64,000 nt of DNA, from positions 82,765,798 to 82,829,797 of the forward strand of contig JALMGJ010000004.1 in the NCBI GenBank assembly GCA_023362775.1, written 5' to 3'. The position numbers were made by a program, and so were the translations under genes. A model generated the notes under the pieces. It saw only the letters and a program-made list of their open reading frames with translations, was not told where the DNA came from and did no database searches. This document shows, in pieces, positions 10,371 to 21,764 of the stretch (position 1 is the stretch's first letter; every line of letters begins with the position of its first letter). Source of the stretch: Charina bottae. Its lineage: Eukaryota; Chordata; Lepidosauria; Squamata; Charinaidae.

Positions 10371-10672
10371 TTATTATGTAAGGGGAAGGAGCAATTGTAT
10401 TAGAGATTTGTATATGTGTTAATGGAGGGATTTATAGAAATAATGTGATTATGGTTTGATATAGAGAAAGGGTTTGTTTATAGGAATTGCTGTATATTCT
10501 TGCTGTTAAAAGTTGGAAGTCACCTGTATGTATGTAACACTCTAAAAGTTTTTTCTTTTGTGTTTTTACACTTCTGGTGTTTTGTTTTGTTTTGGTTTGT
10601 AGTGTTTTTTTGTTTTTTGTAGTTTTTTATCTTTGTTTTAAAAAATAATAAAAAACTTTGATTAAAAAAAAG

Positions 10673-12612
10673 AACTTTCACAGTAGACACATATATGGCT
10701 GTGCTTTAATTTTAAAATGAAACCTTCTAGTCATCATTCCAACTTACTGTCCTATTTGATCCATCATGTTAAGAACAGATCTGGTCCTTCATTGGAAGTT
10801 TTTTGTTTGAAAGTTTTTAGAGTGAGTTTAAAATACCTACACACACACACACACACACAAACACACACAATACACAGACAGACAAACACACACACACACA
10901 CACTGCAATTCAGTCATATCAAATCATAAAAGTAACTTATACTGATCTGCTCCAGAAACTCACCTAAACTTATACCCAGGTCCTTCAGCTCATTTTAACT
11001 GGAAATATATTATGTTAGATGTTAGATTTATTACAGTTACATTTGTTTTATCCTTATCCCCAAATCATTAGTATATCTATTGTGATAAATAACTTCTCAA
11101 GTCTTTGCTGTCTTCCAATAGGAAAAAAAATGGTGGGGGTGTGGGGTGAGGAACAACCTTATCTTTGATTCACCAAAGTAATTGCTAGTTAGAGCTGAAA
11201 ACACTGGGGAAGCAGAACAATTGTCTAACTCATAAAAAGATGCTTCCTATATCCACATTTTCTTTATTTTTATTTTCTATATCTTTTATTGTTGCATGTA
11301 TTTTTCAAAGAATACCTAGGATAAGACTGTATAAAGTGCTTCTTTTTTAGATAATTCCCTAACTGACATTTTTTAAATAATTGCTTAAATAGCATGAATT
11401 ATTTCAAAATAAGATGTGATCTGAGTTTATTAAGTGTGTTCAAAAGTGCTAACATTTTCAAGAAGGGGGATTGTTTGTTTGTTTTATTATTCAAATTGAA
11501 ATGTCACCTGGATCATTCAACAGTCACAAGAAAATTCTCAGAAGACAGAAAATACTATAAATATCATTTTTAATACCATAAATAAAATATATGGTATGTC
11601 TAATAGGGAAGAGGAAAAGGGAGAGAACTTATTTATCCTGGTCCATTAATATCTATTCAAACTATACTTCCATATAATTAAAATGTTGTATATTTTGCTA
11701 TCGTGTAATTAGTGCTAAATTAAAGCAAAACCCAACAGGTCTTTAGTTATTTTTGATTATCACTTACATTCTGAGAAAAATTCTGGTTCTTCAGCTATGT
11801 CTTTTAACCATTTTTCCCCTATTAATTCCTTTCTAAAACTTTGTGCAACCTGAACATGCTGCACATTCAATAATTATTAATTACTTGCTATATATTATTC
11901 CTGAGATACTTTTCTGACAGCTAGTTGTTCTTGTTGGGTTGTATAATTTGACACTTAAACATCTAAATATCTGGGTAGGTTTTGAAATCCTTTTGATCAA
12001 TTAGGAAGAGCTGTCCTTTGGTTTTCCTTATGCTGTAATTAACTAAGCCTACTTGTTTTTCTCCAGAAATAAATATAAACTTTTCTCTTTCTAATGTGTT
12101 ATGTTTTATATTTAAAACAAAATGAAACATAGTTGCATTTAACCTCCCAAATTTTGCCCTTTTCTTTTCTTTGTATTGACCATGTTCTTTATTTGACAAA
12201 CAATATTTTCATGGTTCTATCTTTTAATTATCTATTTTATAGGAATAATTCAGTAAAGGAAGGGGAAATAAAGAAAAATAATGTTTTGGGAAGCTTTTAA
12301 ATGGAAGGAACGTTTATAAATTATAAGAAGCCCATGACCTAATAACTCTTTGAATAATGCAGATAAAAATTCCCAGCAATATTGGAGTTTGAACTTAACT
12401 ATGCTACAGGTAATCTACTTTTTTTTGGTCTATTTAATGTTAAGAATTATTGAGAATTTACTCTGAGTTTCTGTTACTTTTTGTACATTTGCTTGCTTTT
12501 TACTTTATTGTGGTAAATAAATAACTCGTTGTTGTTGTTGCTTCTGTTACACACTCTGCACTTGCTTAGGCTGCCAAGCTTCCAGAGTTGAAAAACTCCC
12601 TTGGGAAGAGTT
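10673..12612. other. AT-rich stretch without recognisable genes
   Basis: No coding sequence or known repeat is evident. A CA-rich microsatellite lies at 10840-10903, and short ORFs there are translations of it. The rest is AT-rich with scattered stops in all frames. Confidence 0.6.
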
Positions 12613-12629
12613 CTACATAATAAATATTT

Positions 12630-12660
<31 letters not shown>

Positions 12661-12894
12661 TCCCACCTTTATTATTTTTATAAATATGTAACTCAAGGCG
12701 GCGAACATACCTAATACTCCTTCCTCCTCCTCCTATTTTCCCCACAACAACAACCCTGTGAGGTGAGTTGGGCTGAGAGAGAGTGACTGGCCCAAGGTCA
12801 CCCAGCCAGCTTTCATGTCTAAGGTGGGACTAGAACTCACAGATTCCTGGTTTCTAGCCCAGCACCTTAACCACTGGACCAAACTGGCTCTCTT
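12613..12894 (-). mobile_element. tRNA-derived SINE with (AAAT)n tail
   Basis: Read on the minus strand it begins GAGAGCCAGTTTGGTCCAGT, which contains an RNA polymerase III A box (TGGTCCAGTGG). A B-box-like GAGTTCTAGTCCC follows about 50 bp later. The body continues through GGGTGACCTTGGGCCAGTCA and a CCGCCTTGAG segment like L2/CR1 3' ends, and it finishes in (AAAT)n at 12613-12655. This family is common in squamates. It would be mobilised by a LINE with a matching 3' end. Confidence 0.75.
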
Positions 12895-13158
12895 GGGTGA
12901 TTTAATTCAAGTGTGGGAAGCTACAGATTGCTGAAGATATGTTTGCACAATGAGAAAGAAGGATCTTACATTACCATAATCATTCCCACCTATGAGAATT
13001 TCACTGGTTGTTTCTTTCCCATTGAGTAGGTTGGGGGGGGGAAGACACAATACAAATTATACTTAGACTAAATAATGATTTTATGCTGAGAATAAATAAC
13101 CATGGTTTATAGAAACATCCTTTTCAGTCAGTCCAACCTTTTGCCCTTACTGTTTTTC

Positions 13159-13257
13159 ATATCAAGACCAAATGAGCATCTCATTTCTTAGACAACTCAT
13201 TTCATTTCTTAGACAACTCATTGTCTAAGAAATGAAATGATCATTTGGTCTTGATAT
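13159..13257. repeat. Imperfect inverted repeat with 37-bp arms
   Basis: Arms at 13159-13195 and 13221-13257 are reverse complements with about two mismatches. The 25-bp spacer repeats part of the left arm (TCATTTCTTAGACAACTCA). It could form a cruciform. No target duplication is obvious. Confidence 0.75.
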
Positions 13258-13739
13258 AAATTATACATAACTATATTTCTAACTCCCTCTGCTGTACTTT
13301 CCATGTCAGAAGTAAAGTTAGTTTCATGTTTTTGCACTCAGCTGCAAACACACTCCTTTTTGTCTTTATAGCAAGTGCATGATTTGAGGATTGTACGTTT
13401 TCCTGAAAAGTTTTTTAAGCAGAATTCTTTCTCTTTAGAGGCACAAGTTCATGATCAGAGGTATAGTATATTTCATCATAACTAGAGCTAGGAAAATTTA
13501 CTTGCAAACAAGCTTGTGTGTTAAAAGTTTATATTACACTGCACATTTTTGATTAGCTAATATGAATTTGAAAGAAATAGTAAACACAAGAAGTAGACAA
13601 CTGGGACATACAGTATGAGAAATTACTGTATATATATTGTTTATCACTAAATGGAAGCTTCGTAATAATAAGTCAATAAACAATAGTTCATCTCATAATG
13701 TGGGCCTAGTTATGTCTTTTAAGTCTTTCTAAAGTCTAG

Positions 13740-13794
<55 letters not shown>

Positions 13795-14044
13795 GTATAG
13801 ACCAGTACAAGCAGAGTGCTTAGTGAGTATATATTAATCAATCTTAATAGATAATAAATGAAAGAAAATTTAAGACCAAGTTAAAATACATTTATAAAAC
13901 AACCTAACTAACATCTATGATTGAAGTCCAGGGTGCAGTCTATATTTAAATTATAACATTGACACTAAAATGACATAAGTATAATAACTTCTAAAATTAC
14001 AAAGAAGTGATAATATCTAAAATTTAAGTGAATTATAATTACAT
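13258..14044. other. AT-rich gap with a (TA)n tract at 13744-13791
   Basis: Apart from the 48-bp TA tract I see no gene or recognisable element here. Confidence 0.6.
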
Positions 14045-14226
14045 ACTCCAGCAAAGGAGATCGTTACCTTGTTGTGGTGCTGGAGCTTGAGCACCTCAAT
14101 GACACCATGAGCTAAACCGTGAAGGGACACCCAAGACGGGAAGGTCGTGGCAGAGAGGTCAGACTAAATACGATCCCTGGGGAAGGTAATGGCAACCCAC
14201 CCCAGTATTCTTGCCATGAAAACTAA

Positions 14227-17200
14227 ATGGATCAGTACAACCAAAGATATGTCGGTATACCATCGGAAGATGGGACTCCCAGGTCGGAAGATGGTCAAAA
14301 TGCTACTGGGGAGGAACAGAGGATACGTTCAAATAGCCCCAGATGTGATGACGCAGCTAGCTCAAAGCCGAAAGGACGGCTAGCGGCCGACGGTGCTGGT
14401 GGTGAACGACGAATCCGATGTTCTAAAGATCAACACACCATAGGAAGCTGGAATGTAAGATCTATGAGCCAGGGCAAATTGGATGTGGTTATTGGTGAGA
14501 TGTCAAGATTAAATATAGACATTTTAGGTGTCAGTGAACTGAAATGGACTGGGATGGGCCACTTCACATCAGATGACCACCAGATCTACTACTGTGGACA
14601 AGAGGACCACAGAAGAAATGGAGTAGCCTTCATAATTAATAATAAAGTGGCTAAAGCAGTGCTTGGATACAATCCAAAAAACGATAGAATGATCTCAATT
14701 CGAATTCAGGGTAAACCATTTAACATCACAGTGATCCAAATATACGCCCCAACCACAGATGCTGAAGAAGCAGAAGTAGATCAGTTCTATGAGGATCTGC
14801 AGCACCTACTAGATAATACACCAAAAAGAGATGTTATTTTCATTACAGGAGACTGGAATGCTAAGGTGGGTAGTCAGACAACACCTGGAATTACAGGCAA
14901 GCATGGTCTGGGAGAACAAAATGAAGCAGGACATAGGCTGATAGAATTTTGCCAAGACAACTCACTGTGCATAACAAACACTCTCTTCCAGCAACCTAAA
15001 AGACGACTTTATACATGGACTTCACCAGATGGTCGACACCGAAATCAGATTGACTACATCCTTTGCAGCCAAAGGTGGCGGACATCTATACAGTCGGTAA
15101 AAACAAGACCTGGAGCTGACTGTAGTTCAGATCACGAACTTCTTATTGCAAAATTTAGAATCAGACTAAAGAGAATAGGGAAGACCCACAGATCAGTTAG
15201 ATATGAGCTCACTAATATTCCTAAGGAATATGCAGTGGAGGTGAAGAATAGATTTAAGGGACTAGATTTAGTAGATAGGGTCCCAGAAGAACTATGGACA
15301 GAAGTTCGCAACATTGTTCAGGAGGCGGCAACAAAAAACGTCCCAAAGAAAAAGAAAACCAAGAAGGCAAGATGGCTGTCTGCTGAAACACTGGAAGTAG
15401 CCCAAGAAAGAAGGAAAGCAAAAGGCAACAGTGATAGGGGGAGATATGCCCAATTAAATGCAAAATTCCAAAGGTTAGCCAGAAGAGATAAGGAATTATT
15501 TTTAAACAAGCAATGTGCGGAAGTGGAAGAAGACAATAGAATAGGAAGGACAAGAGACCTCTTCCAGAAAATTAGAAACATCGGAGGTAAATTCCAGGCA
15601 AAAATGGGTATGATCAAAAACAAAGATGGTAAGGACCTAACAGAAGCAGAAGAGATCAAGAAAAGGTGGCAAGAATATACGGAAGATCTGTATAGGAAGG
15701 ATAATAATATTGGAGATAGCTTTGACGGTGTGGTCAGTGAGTTAGAGCCAGACATCCTGAAGAGTGAGGTTGAATGGGCCTTAAGAAGCATTGCTAATAA
15801 CAAGGCAGCAGGAGACGATGGTATCCCAGCTGAACTGTTTAAAATCTTGCAAGATGATGCTGTCAGGGTGATGCATGCCATATGCCAGCAAATTTGGAAA
15901 ACACAAGAATGGCCATCAGATTGGAAAAAATCAACTTATATCCCCATACCAAAAAAGGGAAGCACTAAAGAATGTTCAAACTATCGAACAGTGGCACTTA
16001 TTTCACATGCCAGTAAGGTAGTGCTCAAGATCTTGCAGGGTAGACTCCAGCAATTCATGGAGCGAGAATTGCCAGATGTACAAGCTGGGTTTAGAAAAGG
16101 CAGAGGAACTAGAGACCAAATTGCCAATATCCGCTGGATAATGGAGAAAGCCAGGGAATTTCAGAAAAACATCTATTTCTGTTTTATTGACTATTCTAAA
16201 GCCTTTGACTGTGTGGATCATAACAAATTGTGGCAAGTTCTTGGTGGTATGGGGATACCAAGTCATCTTGTCTGCCTCCTGAGGAATCTGTATAACGACC
16301 AAGTAGCAACGGTAAGAACAGAGCACGGAACAACGGACTGGTTTAAGATTGGGAAAGGAGTACGGCAGGGTTGTATACTCTCACCCTACCTATTCAACCT
16401 GTACGCAGAACACATCATGCGACATGCTGGGCTTGAGGAATCCAAGGCTGGAGTTAAAATCTCTGGAAGAAACATTAACAATCTCAGATATGCAGATGAT
16501 ACCACTTTGATGGCTGAAAGTGAGGAGGAGTTGAGGAGCCTTATGACGAAGGTGAAAGAAGAAAGTGCAAAAGCTGGGTTGCAGTTAAACCTCAAAAAAA
16601 CCAAGGTTATGGCAACGAGCTTGATTGATGACTGGCAAATAGAGGGAGAAAAAGTGGAGGCAGTGACAGACTTTGTATTTCTAGGCGCAAAGATTACTGC
16701 AGACGCTGACTGCAGCCAGGAAATCAGAAGACGTCTACTTCTTGGGAGGAGAGCAATGGCAAATCTTGATAAAATAGTTAAGAGCAGAGACATCACGCTG
16801 ACAACAAAGGTCCGCATAGTTAAAGCAATGGTATTCCCTGTAGTAACCTATGGCTGTGAGAACTGGACCATAAGGAAGGCTGAGCGAAGGAAGATAGATG
16901 CTTTTGAACTGTGGTGTTGGAGGAAAATTCTGAGAGTGCCTTGGACTGCAAGAAGATCAAACCAGTCCATACTCCAGGAAATCAAGCCAGACTGCTCACT
17001 TGAGGGAATGATATTAAAGGCAAAACTGAAGTACTTTGGCCACATAATGAGAAGACAGGATACCCTGGAGAAGAAGCTGATGCTAGGGAAAGTGGAAGGC
17101 AAAAGGAAGAGGGGGCGACCAAGGGCAAGATGGATGGATGGTATTCTGGAGGTGACGGACTCAACCATGGGGGAGCTGGGGATGGTGACAGCCAACAGGA

Positions 17201-17259
17201 AGCTCTGGCGTGGACTGGTCCATGAAGTCACGAAGGGTCGGAAACGACTGAACGAATAA
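14227..17259 (+). CDS. BovB ORF: APE endonuclease and reverse transcriptase (1010 aa), uninterrupted
   Basis: This single protein nicks target DNA and copies its own RNA onto the nicked end. The apurinic-like endonuclease spans about 70-305: GSWNVRS near 73, GDWNAKVG near 207 and SSDHELL near 300, the last two carrying expected catalytic Asp and His. A basic linker rich in Lys (KNVPKKKKTKKARW) follows at about 375. The reverse transcriptase spans about 530-790: NYRTVALIS, FIDYSKAFDCVDH with the first catalytic Asp near 652, GVRQGCILSPYLF near 711 and YADDTTLM near 755. The C-terminal segment includes the Cys/Trp-rich CENWTIRKAER and FELWCWRKILRVPW. No stop or frameshift interrupts it, so this copy could be, or recently was, active. 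The first Met at 14227 is only one possible start. Confidence 0.93.
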   Translation: MDQYNQRYVGIPSEDGTPRSEDGQNATGEEQRIRSNSPRCDDAASSKPKGRLAADGAGGERRIRCSKDQHTIGSWNVRSMSQGKLDVVIGEMSRLNIDILGVSELKWTGMGHFTSDDHQIYYCGQEDHRRNGVAFIINNKVAKAVLGYNPKNDRMISIRIQGKPFNITVIQIYAPTTDAEEAEVDQFYEDLQHLLDNTPKRDVIFITGDWNAKVGSQTTPGITGKHGLGEQNEAGHRLIEFCQDNSLCITNTLFQQPKRRLYTWTSPDGRHRNQIDYILCSQRWRTSIQSVKTRPGADCSSDHELLIAKFRIRLKRIGKTHRSVRYELTNIPKEYAVEVKNRFKGLDLVDRVPEELWTEVRNIVQEAATKNVPKKKKTKKARWLSAETLEVAQERRKAKGNSDRGRYAQLNAKFQRLARRDKELFLNKQCAEVEEDNRIGRTRDLFQKIRNIGGKFQAKMGMIKNKDGKDLTEAEEIKKRWQEYTEDLYRKDNNIGDSFDGVVSELEPDILKSEVEWALRSIANNKAAGDDGIPAELFKILQDDAVRVMHAICQQIWKTQEWPSDWKKSTYIPIPKKGSTKECSNYRTVALISHASKVVLKILQGRLQQFMERELPDVQAGFRKGRGTRDQIANIRWIMEKAREFQKNIYFCFIDYSKAFDCVDHNKLWQVLGGMGIPSHLVCLLRNLYNDQVATVRTEHGTTDWFKIGKGVRQGCILSPYLFNLYAEHIMRHAGLEESKAGVKISGRNINNLRYADDTTLMAESEEELRSLMTKVKEESAKAGLQLNLKKTKVMATSLIDDWQIEGEKVEAVTDFVFLGAKITADADCSQEIRRRLLLGRRAMANLDKIVKSRDITLTTKVRIVKAMVFPVVTYGCENWTIRKAERRKIDAFELWCWRKILRVPWTARRSNQSILQEIKPDCSLEGMILKAKLKYFGHIMRRQDTLEKKLMLGKVEGKRKRGRPRARWMDGILEVTDSTMGELGMVTANRKLWRGLVHEVTKGRKRLNE

Positions 17260-17261
17260 AC

Positions 17262-17335
17262 AACAAATTACTATTACTATTACTATTATTATTATGGATA
17301 TGGATATGGATATGGATATGGATATGGATATGGAG
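17262..17335 (+). repeat. BovB 3' simple-repeat tail
   Basis: AACAACAAATT is followed by ATTACT units, ATT units and about seven GGATAT units. Such tails are laid down or expanded at RTE 3' ends. Confidence 0.8.
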
Positions 17336-17399
17336 GTGGGAGATGATGAAGGTCAAATGAAACTTTTCTTCACATTTTTGTTCAAAAATTCCTTTAAAA

Positions 17400-18230
17400 C
17401 TAATTGTTGAACAGACATGGGATATTACCATTTAGCTGGGACTGGGCCCTAGGTTTCAAGTTGATGGTAAAGATACATGCCTGATGAGGAGGCAACGTAG
17501 CTGTTTCTTGCTCCCCCAAAACTCTTTGTCCTGCATATTTTTGTGACGGAATGAGGTTCAGGCAATGATGTGAGAGAGAAGGAAGGAAAAGAATGGAATG
17601 CATGGAAATGGTGCTGTTGACATTTTTGAGAAGGAAAATCCCTCACTTTATCAGAAAGTCCTTCCCAAACTGGTCAAACAGGGCAAAATCACTCCAACAT
17701 ACATCTCTGGCATACAACTGGATTCAGCTGTATTGGGAATCTCCTGATTTCTGATTGCTCTTTTGACCTGATTATCAAAAGCAGTTCTAAATTTTTGCAT
17801 GAAGTTCTTGTAATTGTCTAAAAATGTATCATTGCTCTCAGTGAACAGTACAGCCCATTTGGCTGCCCCTTCTTTCAGCAAGCTAAGAAAAAAGGTAACC
17901 GTTGTCTCATATCTAGCAAATTCCACTCATGAAAATCAGGAATTCTTCTTTCTCCAAATGCCTCCAGTAGACTTTCAGGAAAATAGAGCAATACTGGCTG
18001 TCCAGCAACTTGTGGGGCTGTTCCCAGCTGAAGTAAGCCTTGTCCCAACTGCTATGCTAGCTATATCATGGCATTGTGTATTTGTGTATCCAACTGCTCT
18101 TGATGCTCTAATATTGCCTCAGCAACTTGTTCTACAGACAGTGGGGTGCCTTGATGATCTATCACAATATTTTAGGTTTAGAAGGCAAAATCTGATGTCT
18201 CTCTGATGAGAAAGAAGTGAGGCTTTCAAG
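17400..18230 (-). mobile_element. Gypsy relic with fragments of gag and pol
   Basis: Minus-strand frame 17926-17651 resembles the gag at 3925-4968 (LLKEGAAKWAVLFTESND, LDNYKNFMQKFRTAFDN). Frames ending near 17400 resemble the region before reverse transcriptase (GEQETATLPPHQ, INLKPRAQ). The intervening gag end and protease are deleted, and the remainder is full of stops. It belongs to the same broad Sushi-type group as the 1-5268 element but is much more diverged. The gag N-terminal region probably extends to about 18200. Confidence 0.65.
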
Positions 18231-21130
18231 ATTGTTGTCAACCTTTTGAGATAGGCATGGTCATGAAACAGGCATGGCAGGCATTCCAAGAATGCTCTTT
18301 ACTGTTGTAGGGTAGAATAATGTAATATTGAAAGCCTGTTAAGAGTTTTTCCTCTGCTCTATGTTATACCAAACCAAATCAAGGCCAGGTTATTTTTACT
18401 TTCTTTCTCATGCTTTCCTCTTTTCCAAGACTGGATAATCATCTCTGAAACTCCACCCTTGCCCACTCTTTCTCCATTCCCAAGGTCAGGTCTATATCTG
18501 CAATGGCTTACAGCCTGGATATCTACTTAGAGGATCACCTCTGTGAACTTGTTTCTGCCCATAGGTAAGATTACAATATTTGATAAAGATAAATACTTTG
18601 TTTAAATAGTTTAAAGCAAATGATCAGTGCACTATTCATAGCTGTGTGTTGCTATGGTATGAACGTCCTGAAAGATCTTGGAAATAGAGCAGTGAAGAAG
18701 ATCAATTTTGTATAATGATTAACACAAAACATTGTTATACCCAACTGTTTAAGGTGCTCAGAAGGATCTTGTCTACTAATAGGCCATGCTAAATTGCTGT
18801 CACATAAAAATTGTGGCTCTCCCACTGTGCAGCTGCAAGAATGCTGTAGGGGAACTTCAGAATTTCTAGCAATACATTCTATACTATTATTATATAGCAT
18901 GCTGCTTCAGAGACTGGAACATATCAAATAGTAATTTGTGTTAATGAATGTTACTACTCTGAATATTTTACTATTGTGCCCTTTACAGTCCTTAAGTTGT
19001 GAATTCTAACAACTGTCATGCATTAATAACGTAAGTATATTTATATTAGGAACAATAGATAAGCAAATGTTGTTATTCTGGCTGAGGGATATAAAGTTTT
19101 ATTTTCTTCTTCTTCTTTTTTGTACTTCAATATAAGTGTTGGACTACAATTTTCATTGCCTCTTTCCCTACAAATTTAATCAATTTCTAATTTCTTATAA
19201 TTAAAGAAATTACTTACTGGCCACTGCAACTATGGCATAAAACAATCAACCAAGGGTTCAGATATGATCTTTTTCATTTTATTGTTATTGTATTGCTTTA
19301 GTTAAATTCCAGAGTATTTAACTAAATGCTGCCCTTTTGGGGGGAACTGCCACTATAGAAACTTCTAATGGTACTGAATTATGGTTCTTTCGCAGTGATC
19401 TGGAAATGCAGCTATAATTGTGGTTCTGTGTGACACTTACTATATTGTTCAGTGTTTATCACTGCAGAGGCAAAAGTGAATGAGATTCTATCTTTACAGC
19501 AAAATCATGATGTTTACTCAGAAGTTAATGTCATTCAGTATAAAATTACTTACTCCCTGGAAAATATGCACAATATCATTTACTTTTCAAAGTTGCATGA
19601 TGTTTATTTTAGATCACCCAGTTGTTTTAATTAGGTTGTTATTTTAATTAGCCATTGTAAGAACAATGCCAATTTTGAGCTAGTTTTAAAGGTAAATGCA
19701 TGTACAATACCATATTTGTCTCCCTTGTGTCTGGTTAGAGCTGCAGCGGATGAGATTTTGGCAACATTGGTTGGGTTAGTGATTTCAAACAATTACTGTA
19801 ACTCACCACAATGATTTGGCACCCATCTCCCCATCATTGGCTTTACCAGCATCATGTAATGGATTCCCAGAACATATTGCCTTTTGTGTTCCCCATATAA
19901 ACAACACAATTCATCAGGCCAACAGAATTTCTAAAACTATAACTTGATAATCAATGACCTAAAATGACACTCCTACATCATACTGAAAGAAAGTCAATAT
20001 ACTAACATCTGCACAGAGTAACTCTGCTACTCTGTTCCAGTCAACTTTTATTACCAGTGTGATGTTTAGGGCTTTTGTGTTGTATATAGCATATTTTGAT
20101 TTTTGAAACTTCCTTTATAATAGCCCTTATCCCTCCATCTCATTTTATACACTTACTATAAATCACAGAAACATAACAGATAGATTGGCACATTATAGAT
20201 CAATAGGTTCAGATGTTTTTTACAAAACTGCTTGAAGTTGAGCCCTATGGTTAATAATATCATGCTATAGTTAATAATATCATGCTATCCCCACAGTTGA
20301 TTAAAAATATGGCAATCCATTTATCCTTATGCATTACCTTGCATGGCTTTAAGTATTTTGGAGTAAAACAATATTTATAAATGTTTTCATGAAGATAGTT
20401 GAAAAAAAAGCATTCGGCATGTAAATATGTGTGAAAAGGATGTTCTGTTTAAGAGAAAATATTTTATTTATAAGTTTTGGCATTTTTACTGAAAACAACT
20501 ATTATGAATGAAGCATAAAAAACAATAGGGGAAAGACCCATATGATCCTGTTCACTATGTATATAATTCATTTTCACTGCAGCAAATTGCAAAAGTTTAT
20601 GATGTTCCCTCAGGGAGGAACATGTCTCTTATTTAATGGCTAGTAGAAATGTTGCTTATCTTCTTCTTTCATATTCTTATTTCCCCTGATGGTGATTTCT
20701 TTTATCTCTGATATCCCTTCTCAGGTATGTTGGACTAAGTGTGCAAATCTTTATTGCACATTTACTATTTGTTATGAAAATACAACTGACCCTCCTCCTT
20801 CACAAAGAAAAGGAAGACTTGTAAGCATATGGAGCCATTACATATTAGAAAGTAATTGTGATAACACTGAATGATTCAATTATACTATTTTGAAAGAAGA
20901 AGAGAAGAAGCTGGCATTGAAGAACTGCCATCTTACTACTGCTATGGCATGGAAATCCACAGAAGCCTCAGTTTTACCTACTGTGTGAGGAAAAGCAACA
21001 AGACTTTTGACTTGGAAACAATGATATCATATGGGCCACCATAAGAAATGTCATTTTAATTATAGTTTTATTATAAATTATATTTTATATAAATTATATA
21101 ATTATATTTATATAGTTTATATAATATATA
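18231..21130. other. Gene-free stretch
   Basis: I see no convincing coding sequence. 18652-18900 (minus) has a weakly integrase-like frame that I do not accept. A 21-bp unit occurs twice at about 20250-20288. The segment 18240-18560 may be decayed LTR of the preceding Gypsy relic. Confidence 0.5.
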
Positions 21131-21465
21131 ATAGTAAAGGTAAACGTTCCCCCACACAGTTGTGTCTGTCTGACTCTAGGGGCCAGTGCTCATCTCCATT
21201 TGTTAGCTGAAGAGCCAGCGTTGTCCGAAGATCCTTCTGCAGTCATGTGGCTGGCATGACATGCGCGGAACGCTGTTACCTTCCCACCAAAGTGGTACCT
21301 ATTCATCAACTTGCATTTGCATGCTTTTGAATTGCTAGGTTGGCAAGAGCTGGGGCGAGTGTGAGAGCTCACTCTGTCGCGCAGGCAAGGATCTCGAACC
21401 GCCAAACTTGCGACCTTCTGATCGACAAGCCTGGCATCTTAACTCCTGAGCCATCACACCCCCTT
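21131..21465 (-). mobile_element. Sauria-type tRNA-derived SINE
   Basis: On the minus strand the head GTGATGGCTCAGGAGTTAAG has an A box (TGGCTCAGGAG) and, after CTTGTCGATCAGAAGGTCGC, a B box like GGTTCGAGATCC. The body and the tail (CCTAGAGTCAGACAGACACA, ending TTTACCTTTACT) match the squamate Sauria SINE layout, whose 3' end is related to BovB and is probably mobilised by it (established for the family). The copy is diverged by small indels. Confidence 0.75.
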
Positions 21466-21716
21466 AATATACAGTATAATAGTTTATATAAATTATAGTT
21501 TAATTATTATAGTTATAAGTAGCCACAAACTATTAAAATTATTATTTGAGTCATCTTGTTTGCATTCTTCCTCCCCATCATTTCTCCTTTTTATTGATTA
21601 TATGCCTTCAAATTGGTATCAATTCTTAGCATATAACATTCATAATATTCTTTAAATAGCTTTGGAATATATTCAGGTCAACAAATAGATATAAGTGCTT
21701 CAAATAAACAAACAAA

Positions 21717-21717
<1 letters not shown>

Positions 21718-21764
<47 letters not shown>
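21718..21764 (+). repeat. (ATT)n microsatellite
   Basis: About 15 pure ATT units. Confidence 0.95.

Larger units (their letters stand above)
8957..10672 (+). mobile_element. L1-like LINE remnant: short coding tail and long 3' UTR
   Basis: A 75-residue frame at 9000-9227 (ending KLGKCYDYFNQCYGREEYIM) is followed by a T/G-rich, A/T-rich 3' region ending at a poly(A)-like tract after AATAAAAAAC (about 10645-10670). I read this as the 3' end of a squamate L1-type LINE, but I do not recognise the coding tail with certainty. The 3' region holds two related copies of a roughly 160-bp segment (about 9372-9526 and 9972-10167), between which a Copia LTR is inserted. Confidence 0.45.
14045..17335 (+). 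mobile_element. BovB (RTE clade) non-LTR retrotransposon, apparently near full length
   Basis: The element starts near 14045 with a 5' leader of about 180 bp (CCAGCAAAGGAGATCGTTAC), carries one 1010-codon ORF and ends GACTGAACGAATAAACAAC followed by simple repeats (attact then ggatat units). The same 3' end occurs in three other copies in the window. BovB is known for horizontal transfer among squamates, ruminants and others, with ticks and other parasites as suspected vectors (established). No clear target duplication is visible, as is usual for RTE elements. Confidence 0.92.

Noticed and set aside
12841..12894. Possible tRNA gene because of A and B boxes
   Set aside because: The boxes belong to a tRNA-derived SINE. 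No cloverleaf can be drawn and the sequence continues into the SINE body.
14189..14383. Alternative ORF overlapping the BovB start (64 residues)
   Set aside because: It is in another frame of the BovB leader and start region and has no conserved motif.
18652..18900. Frame with FCVNHYTKLIFFTAL, weakly like a Gypsy integrase core
   Set aside because: The resemblance covers too few residues and lacks flanking pol motifs.
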